Part shown: positions 17,548 to 26,930 of the stretch, piece by piece
Layout: each line of letters begins with the position of its first letter
Position numbering within the stretch: position 1 is the first letter of the stretch
The notes under the pieces: generated by a model
The model's database searches: none
Told to the model about the DNA's origin: nothing
The model's input: only the letters and a program-made list of their open reading frames with translations
Translations under genes and position numbers: made by a program
NCBI RefSeq assembly: GCF_003201355.1
Contig: NZ_QICL01000014.1
Coordinates: forward strand, 62,001 to 126,000
Direction of reading: 5' to 3'
DNA: 64,000 nucleotides
DNA from: Indolivaga alginatilytica
GTDB taxonomy: Bacteria; Bacteroidota; Bacteroidia; Bacteroidales; Dysgonomonadaceae

Positions 17548-19176
17548 ATGCTAACCCGAGCCAAAGAACTTTATCTAAAATATCCGGCTACGTTACTAAC
17601 TACTATTCTGTTTTTTTTATGCTCTCTGTACGCAACATTTGATTGCCCTGAGTATGCTGCGAAAATAAGTTTAGCCCATATTTTTTGGGCTTTAGTGAAT
17701 GTAATTCTATTATTTTCGGTCGTATTTTTAATTTCGAAGATACCGAGGTTTGGTATCATATTCTTAATAATCTTATCATTAGTTTTAACTGTTGACACTA
17801 CCCATTTGATGGCTTATGGGACAAGGATTATGTTTGGCGGAGTTGCTTCAATGTTCGAGACAAATAGAACAGAGGCGATGGGAATGGCCGGGCATCTTTT
17901 GCTATATGGTGTACCTGTTTTCTTATCATGTGTTGTCTGTTTATATTGCATGACCAGAGAATTGAAGAAAAGCAGATTGAAGGTTAGCGTATTTGTGGCT
18001 TTAGCTCTTATTTGTGCAATTGTCTTACCTATAGCATTGGTAATGAAAGATGTTCAAAGGTCGGATCATCGTAAAAATACTTTTAGAGAGTACCCTTTAT
18101 TTGTTATACAAGAGGTTATCGGCTATCGCTACCCAATCGGGTATGGTAGTCTGCTTATTACTGCTGCATATTTGGAGGAGACTCGGAAAATGAACCAATT
18201 TGCAGATAAAGAACGAGTTTTGCCCGAAGGTGTAGAGTTTAAAGGATTGGAAGGAATGCCTCAAACTGTGTATGTTTTAGTTGGAGAAAGCTCATTAAGA
18301 ACTCATTATAGCTTATATGGATACGATATCCCTACGACTCCTTTTTTGGATTCAATGTATCGGGAGCAACAATTATATAAAGAAGATGCTGTGTCTCCGG
18401 CGAGTTTAACACGGGATGCAATTAAAATGACATTAAGTTTTGCGACCCCTAATAATCAGAATCTTTTTTATGAAAACAACAATGCTGTAGAGTTGGCAAA
18501 TCTGGCAGGCTATAGTACATATTGGATATCCAATCAAGACAAGTTGGGTGTTTATGATAGTAATATAGGTCTTATAGCGTCAAGTGCCAATCATATTGAA
18601 TTCCATAATTATAAAAAAGATGATCTTGAATTAATCAATATTGTTGATAGTTTATACAATAAAGAAAAGCATCAAGTGTTTTTTATTCATCTGAAAGGCA
18701 GCCATCTACCATATCCCGATAAAAGTGATGAGAGAGACGATGTACTGGCAAAGTCATTTCCGGAAGATCGCAAAGGATTTCTTTCATATGATAAAACGAT
18801 CCATCATACCGATAGAGTCGTAAAATCTTTATATGATAATATCGTAAGTAGAAAAGATTCCACATCCTCATTAGTATATTATTATTCAGATCATGGCGAA
18901 ATAATTGAAACAGGACATGGATTTTTGAATCATGGAATTGAGCAGTTCTTAATTCCGTTTATAGCAATTCCGCATAATTTCCAATTTAGTTGGCAGGACA
19001 TGATAAACCGTTATCTGAATAACGGGGAGTTCAATAGTGTGAATTTTATAAATATTTTTGCTCAAAGTATTGGTTATTCATTATCAGATGAATTTGCTGA
19101 CAGAGCTAAAAGTGATGGACCTTACTACTACCATGTCGACCGTAAAGTGTATAATTTTAATGATATAAAGAAATAA
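17548..19176 (+). CDS. EptA-like phosphoethanolamine transferase, paralog B
   Basis: A 542-residue transferase of the same family as paralog A: N-terminal membrane helices (LATFDCPEYAAK region onward) and a periplasmic sulfatase-fold domain with LVGESSLRTHYSLYGYD, SPASLTRDAIKMTLSF, HLKGSHLPYPD and YYSDHGEIIETGHG. The start MLTRAKELYLKYPATLLTT and end YHVDRKVYNFNDIKK are nearly shared with paralog B', showing the two are duplicates. It is followed after 9 bases by paralog A'. The acceptor is unknown. Confidence 0.88.
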   Translation: MLTRAKELYLKYPATLLTTILFFLCSLYATFDCPEYAAKISLAHIFWALVNVILLFSVVFLISKIPRFGIIFLIILSLVLTVDTTHLMAYGTRIMFGGVASMFETNRTEAMGMAGHLLLYGVPVFLSCVVCLYCMTRELKKSRLKVSVFVALALICAIVLPIALVMKDVQRSDHRKNTFREYPLFVIQEVIGYRYPIGYGSLLITAAYLEETRKMNQFADKERVLPEGVEFKGLEGMPQTVYVLVGESSLRTHYSLYGYDIPTTPFLDSMYREQQLYKEDAVSPASLTRDAIKMTLSFATPNNQNLFYENNNAVELANLAGYSTYWISNQDKLGVYDSNIGLIASSANHIEFHNYKKDDLELINIVDSLYNKEKHQVFFIHLKGSHLPYPDKSDERDDVLAKSFPEDRKGFLSYDKTIHHTDRVVKSLYDNIVSRKDSTSSLVYYYSDHGEIIETGHGFLNHGIEQFLIPFIAIPHNFQFSWQDMINRYLNNGEFNSVNFINIFAQSIGYSLSDEFADRAKSDGPYYYHVDRKVYNFNDIKK

Positions 19177-19185
19177 TTTGGAAAA

Positions 19186-20841
19186 TTGAAAGTATCACTA
19201 TGTGTTATAAGATTAAGTAGAGTATTAAAGGAGTACAAGTTTTCGCTTCTTTGTTTTCTCTATCTTATTTTATTGGCTTTCTATTTAAGAATAGTGTTTA
19301 TTGGTTGGAATCCATTATTTCAGCCTTTTAACTTATTTGTTTACTCAACCAGCTTGGTCTATGCTTTATTGAATGCTATTGTTGTATTCTCTCTTTTGAA
19401 TCTGATTTTGCATATCAGAAAAGTTGGTATTGTATTTGTACTGCTGTTAGCAATTCTTCTAACTGTAGAAGCAACTCTCGCTATTGCTTTCTCTACTCAA
19501 ATAACGATGGGAATGTTTGCTTCTATTATGGAGACAAACAGGCACGAAGCTTTGGGTGCAATCCGAATGTATTCTTTTATATCACTACCTTTATTGGTCA
19601 TTACGAGTATTATTTTGTGGCTAACGTACAGAGAACTGAAAACCAAAAAGCCATATGTTTTAATTTCTATTCTACTTATCGTAGCAAGTTTAGGAGTAGG
19701 TTATGGCACAGGTTATATGTTAATGGATAAGTCTCAGAAAGTAAAGGTGATGAGCGAATTGGACATTTCTTACCTTATGCATTTTCAATCTCTGCTAGGA
19801 ATTCGTTTTCCTTTACTTACCAATATGGGCTTTGCTTCGGTAGCTTATTATCAGGAAATGTCGCGATTTAAATCTGACCTGGCTAAACCCAAGAGTCTGC
19901 CGATAGGTTTAAATTTGTCCGTTTCTTCAAAGACTCCTAACACGCTATTTGTAGTTATAGGAGAAAGTTCTTTACGAACACATTATAGTTTATATGGTTA
20001 TGATTTACCAACAACTCCTTTTCTGGATAGCCTGAAAAATGATAGCTTATTACATTATTATAATGCTGTTTCTCCGGCATCAATAACCAGAGATGCTTTG
20101 TGTTTATCGCTAAGCTTTGCAACACCATTAAATAGAATACCCTTTGCTGAGAATAAAAATATAATAACTTTGGCTAATGATGCCGGCTATGAATCTTACT
20201 GGATATCGAATCAGGATAAAATAGGAATGCACGATAGCTATGTCGGATTAATTGCATCTTATGCTAAGACTGCAATTTACTACAACTTCTTAAAGGATGA
20301 TTTGGAATTGCTCAGTACCGTTAAGAGTTTTTATAACCCGAATATCAAGCAGATTTTTTTTATTCATCTCAAAGGAAGCCATCTGGAATATACAGATAAA
20401 TATGATAATAAAGATTCTCTAGCATTACCTGATAATGCAAGTGAAACTATAGAATATGACCGAAGTATTCACCACACAGATAAAGTCCTCAAGTCTTTAT
20501 ATGATAATTTTGTGAGGGAGGCAGACGACATTTCATCTCTGATATTTTATTTTTCCGATCATGGTGAAATAATAAATAAAGGACACGGATTCTCAGAGGA
20601 TAATATAAATCAGTTTCTTGTACCTTTTGTGGTGATACCTTATAATTATGAAATTGATATCGATAAGGTAATTAGTAAATATATTACTGATGGAAGATTA
20701 AATACAACTAATTTTAGCTATATATTTTCTGAGGCAATTGGTTATATTATTTCAGAGAAGGTAATTGATGAAGCAAAAAACGACGGACTTTATTACTATC
20801 ATGTTGATGGTAGACCTTATCTGTTTAAAGAACTAAAGTAA
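19186..20841 (+). CDS. EptA-like phosphoethanolamine transferase, paralog A'
   Basis: A 551-residue member of the same family. The only reasonable start is TTG 19186: it gives a membrane-leading N-terminus (EYKFSLLCFLYLILLAFYL) that parallels paralog A, and no ATG lies nearby. Catalytic segments: VIGESSLRTHYSLYGYD, SPASITRDALCLSLSF, HLKGSHLEYTD, FSDHGEIINKGHG. It ends YHVDGRPYLFKELK, nearly the same as paralog A. It lies 9 bases after paralog B and 51 bases before the preferred start of B', a tight operon-like layout. Confidence 0.85.
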   Translation: MKVSLCVIRLSRVLKEYKFSLLCFLYLILLAFYLRIVFIGWNPLFQPFNLFVYSTSLVYALLNAIVVFSLLNLILHIRKVGIVFVLLLAILLTVEATLAIAFSTQITMGMFASIMETNRHEALGAIRMYSFISLPLLVITSIILWLTYRELKTKKPYVLISILLIVASLGVGYGTGYMLMDKSQKVKVMSELDISYLMHFQSLLGIRFPLLTNMGFASVAYYQEMSRFKSDLAKPKSLPIGLNLSVSSKTPNTLFVVIGESSLRTHYSLYGYDLPTTPFLDSLKNDSLLHYYNAVSPASITRDALCLSLSFATPLNRIPFAENKNIITLANDAGYESYWISNQDKIGMHDSYVGLIASYAKTAIYYNFLKDDLELLSTVKSFYNPNIKQIFFIHLKGSHLEYTDKYDNKDSLALPDNASETIEYDRSIHHTDKVLKSLYDNFVREADDISSLIFYFSDHGEIINKGHGFSEDNINQFLVPFVVIPYNYEIDIDKVISKYITDGRLNTTNFSYIFSEAIGYIISEKVIDEAKNDGLYYYHVDGRPYLFKELK

Positions 20842-20892
20842 TTAGAGTATAAATTATACTATATGCAAAGTATACAATTAAATTATAGGAAC

Positions 20893-22524
20893 ATGCTAAC
20901 TAAAGCCAAAGACTTTCTGTTGAAATATCCTGCAACCTTATTAACTGCTATTTTATTGTTTTGTTGCTGTATATATGCACCATTTGGCGATTTTGCATTT
21001 TTTTTGAAACTGGTAAGTGTTTATTTTGCTTTCTGGGCTTTTATTAATGTCTTAGCAATTATATCAATACTCTATTTAATTTCTCGTATTCCTAAAGTAC
21101 GGATACTGTTTGTCTTACTATTCACTCTTTTGTTAACCATCGAAATAACTCATCTTTTAGCTTTTGACTCAAGGATAACTTTTGGAGTTATAGCTTCTAT
21201 GTTCGAAACTAATGCTGTGGAGGCTACAGATGTTTTGATACGACTCTCTTCTTATGCTCTGCCTGTCTCACTAATTACATTTTTCTTATTTTTTCGAACA
21301 TCAAAGGAGTTAATAAAATGTAAGTTGAGTGGTTGGGTTTTTCTGTCGATTTTGACTGTTTGTGTAATTGTTTTACCTTCAATACTTGTCGTGAGGGACG
21401 CTTTTATTCTGGAACAACGTAAAACTATTTTTACACAAGACCCACTTTATTTTATACAAGAGAAAACAAGTCATAAATTGCCATTAGTATATGGTCCTTT
21501 GGTGGCAGGTATTGCCTACTGGGATGAGGTTAGAAAATTCAATGAATTTGTAGATATGAAAAGGGTTTTACCTGATGGAGTTAAGCTTGAGGCAGAAAAA
21601 AAAACGCCTCAGACAGTCTATGTTTTGATTGGAGAAAGTTCGCTTAGTACCCATTATAGCCTGTACGGTTATAATATACCAACAACACCCTGGTTAGACT
21701 CTATGAAGCGAGATCGGAGCTTGTATAATATCGATGCTTTTTCGCCTGCTGCTCAAACACGTGATGCCGTGAAAATGTCACTTAGTTTTGCAGTGCCTAC
21801 AAATCAGCAACCTTTTTTTGAAAACTTTAATGCTCTGGAACTGGCAAACCTAGCGGGCTATGAAACTTATTGGATATCCAATCAGGACAAGGTGGGTGCA
21901 TATGATAGTTCTAATGGACTAATAGCTGCATCTGCTGTCTATTCGGAATTTCATAATTATAGTAAGGATGACTTAGATTTGATACCGATTGTTGATAGCC
22001 TATATGACAGAAGTAAATACCAGGCATTTTTTATTCATCTCAAAGGGAGTCATCTAAATTATCCCAATAAGAGCGATGAGATAGATAAAAGAATAGATAA
22101 ATATTATAATGAAAGTAATAAAGATCCACTGATGTATGATCGAAGCATTTCTCATACAGATAGAGTGCTGGAGAAATTATACAATAGCGTTTTGAATCGA
22201 AACGACTCAGCATCCGCTTTAATTTATTATTATTCGGATCATGGAGAAATAATACATTTAGGGCATGGGTTTTTGAATCATGGAATTGAACAGTTCTTAA
22301 TTCCATTTATTGTTATTCCCGTAAATGACAACTTAGATATAAGCGGAATTATAACTCCTTATTTAAATGATGGTTTGTTCAATTCCGTAAATTTTATAAA
22401 TGTATTCGCTCAGAGTATTGGTTATGCGATATCTGAAAAAAATATAGAACAAGCACGTAAAGATGGATTAACTCTTTATCATGTCGATCGTAAAGTGTAT
22501 AATTTTAATGACATAAAGAAATAA
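20893..22524 (+). CDS. EptA-like phosphoethanolamine transferase, paralog B'
   Basis: A 543-residue protein. I prefer ATG 20893 (MLTKAKDFLLKYPATLLTA), which aligns with the start of paralog B and has TATAGGAAC before it; an in-frame ATG at 20863 would add 10 residues. The motifs repeat those of paralog B: LIGESSLSTHYSLYGYN, SPAAQTRDAVKMSLSF, HLKGSHLNYPN, YYSDHGEIIHLGHG, then FLNHGIEQFLIPFIVIP. Similarity to paralog B is strong through the C-terminus, consistent with duplication of a two-gene unit. The lipid acceptor is unknown. Confidence 0.88.
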   Translation: MLTKAKDFLLKYPATLLTAILLFCCCIYAPFGDFAFFLKLVSVYFAFWAFINVLAIISILYLISRIPKVRILFVLLFTLLLTIEITHLLAFDSRITFGVIASMFETNAVEATDVLIRLSSYALPVSLITFFLFFRTSKELIKCKLSGWVFLSILTVCVIVLPSILVVRDAFILEQRKTIFTQDPLYFIQEKTSHKLPLVYGPLVAGIAYWDEVRKFNEFVDMKRVLPDGVKLEAEKKTPQTVYVLIGESSLSTHYSLYGYNIPTTPWLDSMKRDRSLYNIDAFSPAAQTRDAVKMSLSFAVPTNQQPFFENFNALELANLAGYETYWISNQDKVGAYDSSNGLIAASAVYSEFHNYSKDDLDLIPIVDSLYDRSKYQAFFIHLKGSHLNYPNKSDEIDKRIDKYYNESNKDPLMYDRSISHTDRVLEKLYNSVLNRNDSASALIYYYSDHGEIIHLGHGFLNHGIEQFLIPFIVIPVNDNLDISGIITPYLNDGLFNSVNFINVFAQSIGYAISEKNIEQARKDGLTLYHVDRKVYNFNDIKK

Positions 22525-22639
22525 AACGTGTGGAAATGCAGACCAATTTTATTTTAACAGTGCCATTTTCAAATATATTTATTAAATTTGGAGAATTGTA
22601 AAACCATAATGGAAAAGAACGATTCAAATTCTTGCAAAT

Positions 22640-23710
22640 ATGAAAAAAATCAATTTTAGCGCAGGTCCCTCTATTTTACCACAACAAACAATCGAAGAAA
22701 CAGCAAAGGCTATTTTAGATTTCAATTCGTCCACATTATCTCTTATGGAAGTTAGCCACAGAGGTAAAGATTTTATCGCTGTAATGGATGAAACTATAGC
22801 ATTGTTTAAAGAATTATTGAATGTACCTGAAGGCTATTCTGTTATATTTTTAGGTGGAGGTGCCAGTTTGCAATTCTGCATGGTTCCTTTTAATCTTTTA
22901 GAGAAAAAAGCAGCCTATCTCAATACAGGAACATGGGCTAGTAAAGCTCAGAAAGAAGCGAAATTATTTGGAGAAGTTATTGAAGTTGCAAGCTCTAAGG
23001 CTGACAATTTTTCATATATACCAAAAGATTATACGATTCCTGCTGATGCGGATTATTTCCACATTACAACCAACAACACTATCTTCGGAACAGAATTACA
23101 CACTGATCTGGATTCGCCGGTACCTTTAATTGCTGATATGTCTTCTGATATATTTTCACGAGTAATTGATGTATCTAAATATGGTCTTATTTATGGCGGT
23201 GCACAAAAAAATCTGGCTCCGGCAGGTCTGACATTTGTTATTGTAAAAGACGAAATCTTAGGAAAGGTTTCTCGTAAGATACCTACAATGTTGGATTATA
23301 AAACACATATAGAGAACGAATCGATGTTTAATACACCTCCGGTTGTGCCTATTTATGCGGCTATGCAAACTCTTAGATGGCTAAAAGCTAACGGCGGAGT
23401 ACCAGCTATGGAGAAAAAGAACAAAGAAAAAGCGGCTTTATTATATGCAGAAATAGATAGAAACCCATTATTCGTAGGAACTGCCGCTAAAGAAGACCGA
23501 TCAATAATGAACGTATGTTTTGTTATGGCAAAAGGTCATGAGGAGAAAGAAGCTGACTTCTCTAAATTTGCAGTAAGTAAAGGTCTTGATGGTCTGAAAG
23601 GACACCGCTCGGTTGGAGGATTCAGAGCTTCTATTTATAATGCTATGCCTGTTGAAGGAGTTCAGGCATTAATAGATGCGATGAAGGAATTTGAAAAACA
23701 AAACGCATAA
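22640..23710 (+). CDS. serC: Phosphoserine aminotransferase
   Basis: A 356-residue PLP enzyme that makes 3-phosphoserine from 3-phosphohydroxypyruvate and glutamate. The N-terminus [10 protein letters not shown] is the family signature. The PLP lysine is in [12 protein letters not shown], and the C-terminal end has [17 protein letters not shown]. Length is typical. A -7-like TAAATTTG lies upstream. It is followed by serA 35 bases later, making a serine-biosynthesis pair. Confidence 0.97.
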   Translation: MKKINFSAGPSILPQQTIEETAKAILDFNSSTLSLMEVSHRGKDFIAVMDETIALFKELLNVPEGYSVIFLGGGASLQFCMVPFNLLEKKAAYLNTGTWASKAQKEAKLFGEVIEVASSKADNFSYIPKDYTIPADADYFHITTNNTIFGTELHTDLDSPVPLIADMSSDIFSRVIDVSKYGLIYGGAQKNLAPAGLTFVIVKDEILGKVSRKIPTMLDYKTHIENESMFNTPPVVPIYAAMQTLRWLKANGGVPAMEKKNKEKAALLYAEIDRNPLFVGTAAKEDRSIMNVCFVMAKGHEEKEADFSKFAVSKGLDGLKGHRSVGGFRASIYNAMPVEGVQALIDAMKEFEKQNA

Positions 23711-23745
23711 GCAAGTTACGGACCTTTTATTATATAAGACATAAA

Positions 23746-24672
23746 ATGAGTAAAAAGATATTAATAGCAACTGATAAACCTTTTGCTTCAGAAGCTGTAA
23801 AAGGAATCAAGAATGTAATAGATCAGGCAGGATATGAATTAGTTCTGCTTGAAAAATATACAGAAAAACAACAGCTATTGGATGCTGTAGCCAATGTAGA
23901 TGCTGCAATTATCCGTAGTGATATTTTTGATAATGATGTTTTTGAAGCTGCAAAACAACTTAAAATAGTAGTACGTGCCGGTGCCGGATTTGATAATATC
24001 GATTTGGAAGCTGCAACCTCTCATGGGGTATGTGCAATGAATACTCCCGGACAAAATGCAAATGCGGTAGCCGAATTGGCATTCGGGCTGGCTGTATATG
24101 CAGTGCGTAATTTTTATAATGGCACGTCTGGAACAGAATTAGCAGGTAAAAAACTGGGTATTCACGCCTATGGAAACGTAGGACGTAATGTTGCCCGTAT
24201 TGCTAAAGGATTCAATATGGAAGTATATGCATTCGACCCTTTCCTTTCGGCAGAAGCTATCGAAAAAGAAGGAGTAAAAGCAGTGAAAACTGTTGAAGAA
24301 TTGTATTCTACTTGCGAATTTGTATCGTTACACATACCTGCAACTGCTGAAACTAAAAATTCGATCAATTACGAATTGTTGAATAAGTTGCCTAAAAAAG
24401 CATTGTTGATAAACACTGCTCGCAAGGAAGTTATCAACGAAGCGGAGATTGTGAAGTTGATGGAAGATCGTATTGATGTAAAATATGTTACTGATATACT
24501 GCCTTCTAATCATGCAGAGATGGCTGAGAAGTTTGCAGGAAGATACTTTTCTACACCTAAAAAAATGGGTGCTCAAACGGCGGAGGCTAATACAAATGCG
24601 GGAATAGCAGCAGCTAATCAGATAGTTGATTTTATTAAAAATGGTAACGAGTGTTTCAGAGTAAATAAATAA
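23746..24672 (+). CDS. serA: D-3-phosphoglycerate dehydrogenase, short form with catalytic Lys
   Basis: A 308-residue NAD-dependent enzyme of serine biosynthesis, oxidising 3-phosphoglycerate. The Rossmann motif is GIHAYGNVGRNVARIA. The Arg of NTAR is present (LINTARKEV), but the usual TPHxxG is TPKKMGAQTAEAN, so the catalytic His is Lys. This is typical of the short PGDH group shared by Bacteroides and Entamoeba (type IIIK), from established knowledge, and is not a defect. There is no C-terminal ACT domain, so serine feedback through ACT is not expected. It follows serC and ends at a bidirectional terminator. Confidence 0.95.
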   Translation: MSKKILIATDKPFASEAVKGIKNVIDQAGYELVLLEKYTEKQQLLDAVANVDAAIIRSDIFDNDVFEAAKQLKIVVRAGAGFDNIDLEAATSHGVCAMNTPGQNANAVAELAFGLAVYAVRNFYNGTSGTELAGKKLGIHAYGNVGRNVARIAKGFNMEVYAFDPFLSAEAIEKEGVKAVKTVEELYSTCEFVSLHIPATAETKNSINYELLNKLPKKALLINTARKEVINEAEIVKLMEDRIDVKYVTDILPSNHAEMAEKFAGRYFSTPKKMGAQTAEANTNAGIAAANQIVDFIKNGNECFRVNK

Positions 24673-24693
24673 TATATTACCAATTAATATATA

Positions 24694-24730
24694 AAAAAAT
24701 GAGAATAGTTTAGAAACTATTCTCATTTTT
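24694..24730. terminator. Bidirectional terminator between serA and the secreted-protein operon
   Basis: AAAAAATGAGAATAGTTT pairs with AAACTATTCTCATTTTTT around a 2-base centre. It is symmetric and serves both convergent transcripts. Confidence 0.9.
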
Positions 24731-24773
24731 TATTTTATAAACGCTTAAGAGCGAAAGACTTCTCATCCTTATT

Positions 24774-25358
24774 CTATTTTACCACAAATACGATATTCAT
24801 ATACGAGTCGTAGTTGGCTTTTTTGAGAACCGTATAATTCATTACTCCTGCAGCCGTAATCTGATTGATAGTTATTAGTTTTGGGTCGTAATAGGTGACA
24901 TAGTAATACAAATTGTCAGCCGAAGCATACCTCGGAATCGACGTTGGTGCGCCTGCACTATACTTCGGTGTGGCAAACTGATCCTGATAGATCTTAAACA
25001 AATCGACACTGGCTGCCCCCAGTATGGAAGTGGGGATATTAATAGAAGGCATATAAAAGAACTGGCGGTTAAACAATGTCAAACATGTCCACTGCGGAGC
25101 AGATGCCGAACCGATGTTTTGTGAGATACAGTTTTTATCGGTATCGTATACGAAAAGACTCGGTGCAGGGTTGATGATAGACGTTTTCTGAACGGTAGTC
25201 ATACGAGGAATAAGCAATCCCTGAGAGTTCCCGCTACCCTGTATGTCAAGTGCGCTACTACTTTGCGGCGTTTCATTATAGACGCCTATCTGACTGTAAA
25301 GAGGGCTAGCTACGATCATGAAAAGCAGGAAGCAAATTATTTTGTATATAAATTTCAT
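24774..25358 (-). CDS. Secreted protein, paralog 2, unknown function
   Basis: A 194-residue exported protein, start taken at ATG 25358 (MKFIYKI, then a hydrophobic signal segment to YSQIG). The frame is open 4 codons further. The mature N-terminus has the Bacteroidetes pattern of a short IGVxNxTP-like segment, ALDIQG, then LLIPRMTT, and FVYDTDKNCIS. It is clearly related to the 199-residue protein encoded at 26931-27530, with shared segments PRMTT, VYDT, CISQN, FYMPSI and NIVFVVK. The shared C-terminal FVVK ending suggests a conserved fold. It is the last gene of a three-gene minus-strand operon. Confidence 0.7.
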   Translation of the reverse strand: MKFIYKIICFLLFMIVASPLYSQIGVYNETPQSSSALDIQGSGNSQGLLIPRMTTVQKTSIINPAPSLFVYDTDKNCISQNIGSASAPQWTCLTLFNRQFFYMPSINIPTSILGAASVDLFKIYQDQFATPKYSAGAPTSIPRYASADNLYYYVTYYDPKLITINQITAAGVMNYTVLKKANYDSYMNIVFVVK

Positions 25359-25378
25359 CGTCAATATCAATTTGATGG

Positions 25379-26917
25379 TTATTGCTGAAGCGAATTATAC
25401 AGATTGGTACGAACTATAGGGTTGGTCTGTATAGGGCAATCTGTAACATTGGTTTGCATGTTTATTTTACTCAGAGTCGTATTATCCGCCTTTATGGGTG
25501 TAATAGTTATTGTGTATACACCTGTACTTGTATAAGTATGAGGTTGCTTGTAAATAGTTGTACCTGCTGCAATGGGTTGGGTTACTTTGGTTGTGCCGTC
25601 ACCAAAATCCCATTCGAGTTTCACGGGAAGTTGAGAGGCTACCCCCGACATATCCACAGTGATACTATAGTTGTGACTATTAGCCGTACATTGGAAATTT
25701 TTTGGTTTTGCTTTCCCTGCAAACCACGAACCCATAAACGAAGGGAAACCTATCTGGTTATTAGTGCCACTTTGAAGAAAAGTCGTATTGTCGGTCTGGT
25801 AAATTCGCCAAAGTGAGGGATCATCATCGGGATTATCTACAATAACAATACAATTGGTGCTATAGGTCGCAATGTAGAGTCTTTTATCTGGACCCAATTG
25901 TGGATTGTATGGAGTGCCTGGAAGCGTTGTTATCAATCTAAGAGGAGTGGTGCTGGTGCCCGCCAGTAAAGCATTGAAATCGTAGACACTGAGAGTTGAA
26001 GCAGCATAACCGCCAGTATACAGGTATTTCAGTGAAGGGGAAAACTCTATTCCATAGATACTTGTCCCACCGGGCACAATTCTTCTTATGTTAGTAAATA
26101 CACCGGTGGCGTTGTTGAAGTCGCCAACAACCAAGCCACCATCACTATATTGCCCCCATGCAAAATGCTTGCCGTCATATGATATCTTGATATAACCGCA
26201 CGCTCCAATGGATATCGATGAGCTAAAAGTGGTAGTACTGACAACCGGATTGGCGGCAATACCAGCTTCGGTAAACTTCCATGCATTGAATTGGGTAGGA
26301 TTTCCCCTGCCCGGAGCTATAATCCAGTAAGAGCCATCCGCCCCCAATGTTGCAGTACAACTCTCACTGATAGCACCTACGCCATTGGGGAGTTTTATGT
26401 TTTTCTGTGTAGTAATCACATCGCCTAAAGGAAGAGCTACTGTGCCGTTTCCTTTTAAGCTCATATCTACTACCGAATATGCAGCTGTATTGCCTGCGAC
26501 TGTGCCGATATTCAATGTCACTGCGACGAATTTAGTCGTGCTTCCCGGATAGGGGAATATAATACCCGATTGAGCGGAAGAGCTATGACCTGTAAGTGCC
26601 GGATTTAAGCTGCCGGGCATTGCCTTGCCGTTTGTATCCCAGATGGTTATTCCATCCGAATAAAACAGCAACTTGCCATCGTTGTCGGATAAGGAGAAGC
26701 AACCTTCGACGGTGTTTATGGATGACTTAAACGATGTCGGCAGTCCTGCTAAGGTAGCGTTAGCTGTACCTAGCAATCCTGTCAGGGTTATGCTGCGGGT
26801 GGTGTTCCATGTTAAGCCCGCATTAACGCCGAAAGCCCAGTTGTTCATTTCCTTTTGTGCCTGTAGCAGGGCGGGTAAGCACATCGAAATAAGTAAAATA
26901 AGTATTATTTTTTTCAT
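25379..26917 (-). CDS. Secreted PKD-domain protein with beta-propeller-like region
   Basis: A 512-residue exported protein with signal peptide MKKIILILLISMCLPALLQA. About residues 25-380 are a series of beta-rich segments (FSLSDNDGKLLFYSDG, WRIYQTDNTTF) of the kind seen in repeat beta-propeller or surface-binding proteins. A PKD domain follows at about 415-490 (EWDFGDGTTKV, then PHTYTSTGVYTITITP). It lacks a T9SS sorting domain, so it is probably periplasmic or released. It lies 20 bases before the coding start of the downstream paralog (25358) and 13 bases after the upstream one (26931). The binding target is unknown. Confidence 0.75.
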   Translation of the reverse strand: MKKIILILLISMCLPALLQAQKEMNNWAFGVNAGLTWNTTRSITLTGLLGTANATLAGLPTSFKSSINTVEGCFSLSDNDGKLLFYSDGITIWDTNGKAMPGSLNPALTGHSSSAQSGIIFPYPGSTTKFVAVTLNIGTVAGNTAAYSVVDMSLKGNGTVALPLGDVITTQKNIKLPNGVGAISESCTATLGADGSYWIIAPGRGNPTQFNAWKFTEAGIAANPVVSTTTFSSSISIGACGYIKISYDGKHFAWGQYSDGGLVVGDFNNATGVFTNIRRIVPGGTSIYGIEFSPSLKYLYTGGYAASTLSVYDFNALLAGTSTTPLRLITTLPGTPYNPQLGPDKRLYIATYSTNCIVIVDNPDDDPSLWRIYQTDNTTFLQSGTNNQIGFPSFMGSWFAGKAKPKNFQCTANSHNYSITVDMSGVASQLPVKLEWDFGDGTTKVTQPIAAGTTIYKQPHTYTSTGVYTITITPIKADNTTLSKINMQTNVTDCPIQTNPIVRTNLYNSLQQ

Positions 26918-26930
26918 TGTCGTTTTTCTA

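Noticed and set aside
24328-24726. A 132-codon frame antisense to serA
   Set aside because: It overlaps serA and runs into the terminator; no family or ribosome site.
25382-25816. A 144-codon frame antisense to the PKD protein
   Set aside because: It overlaps the C-terminal PKD coding region and has no family.
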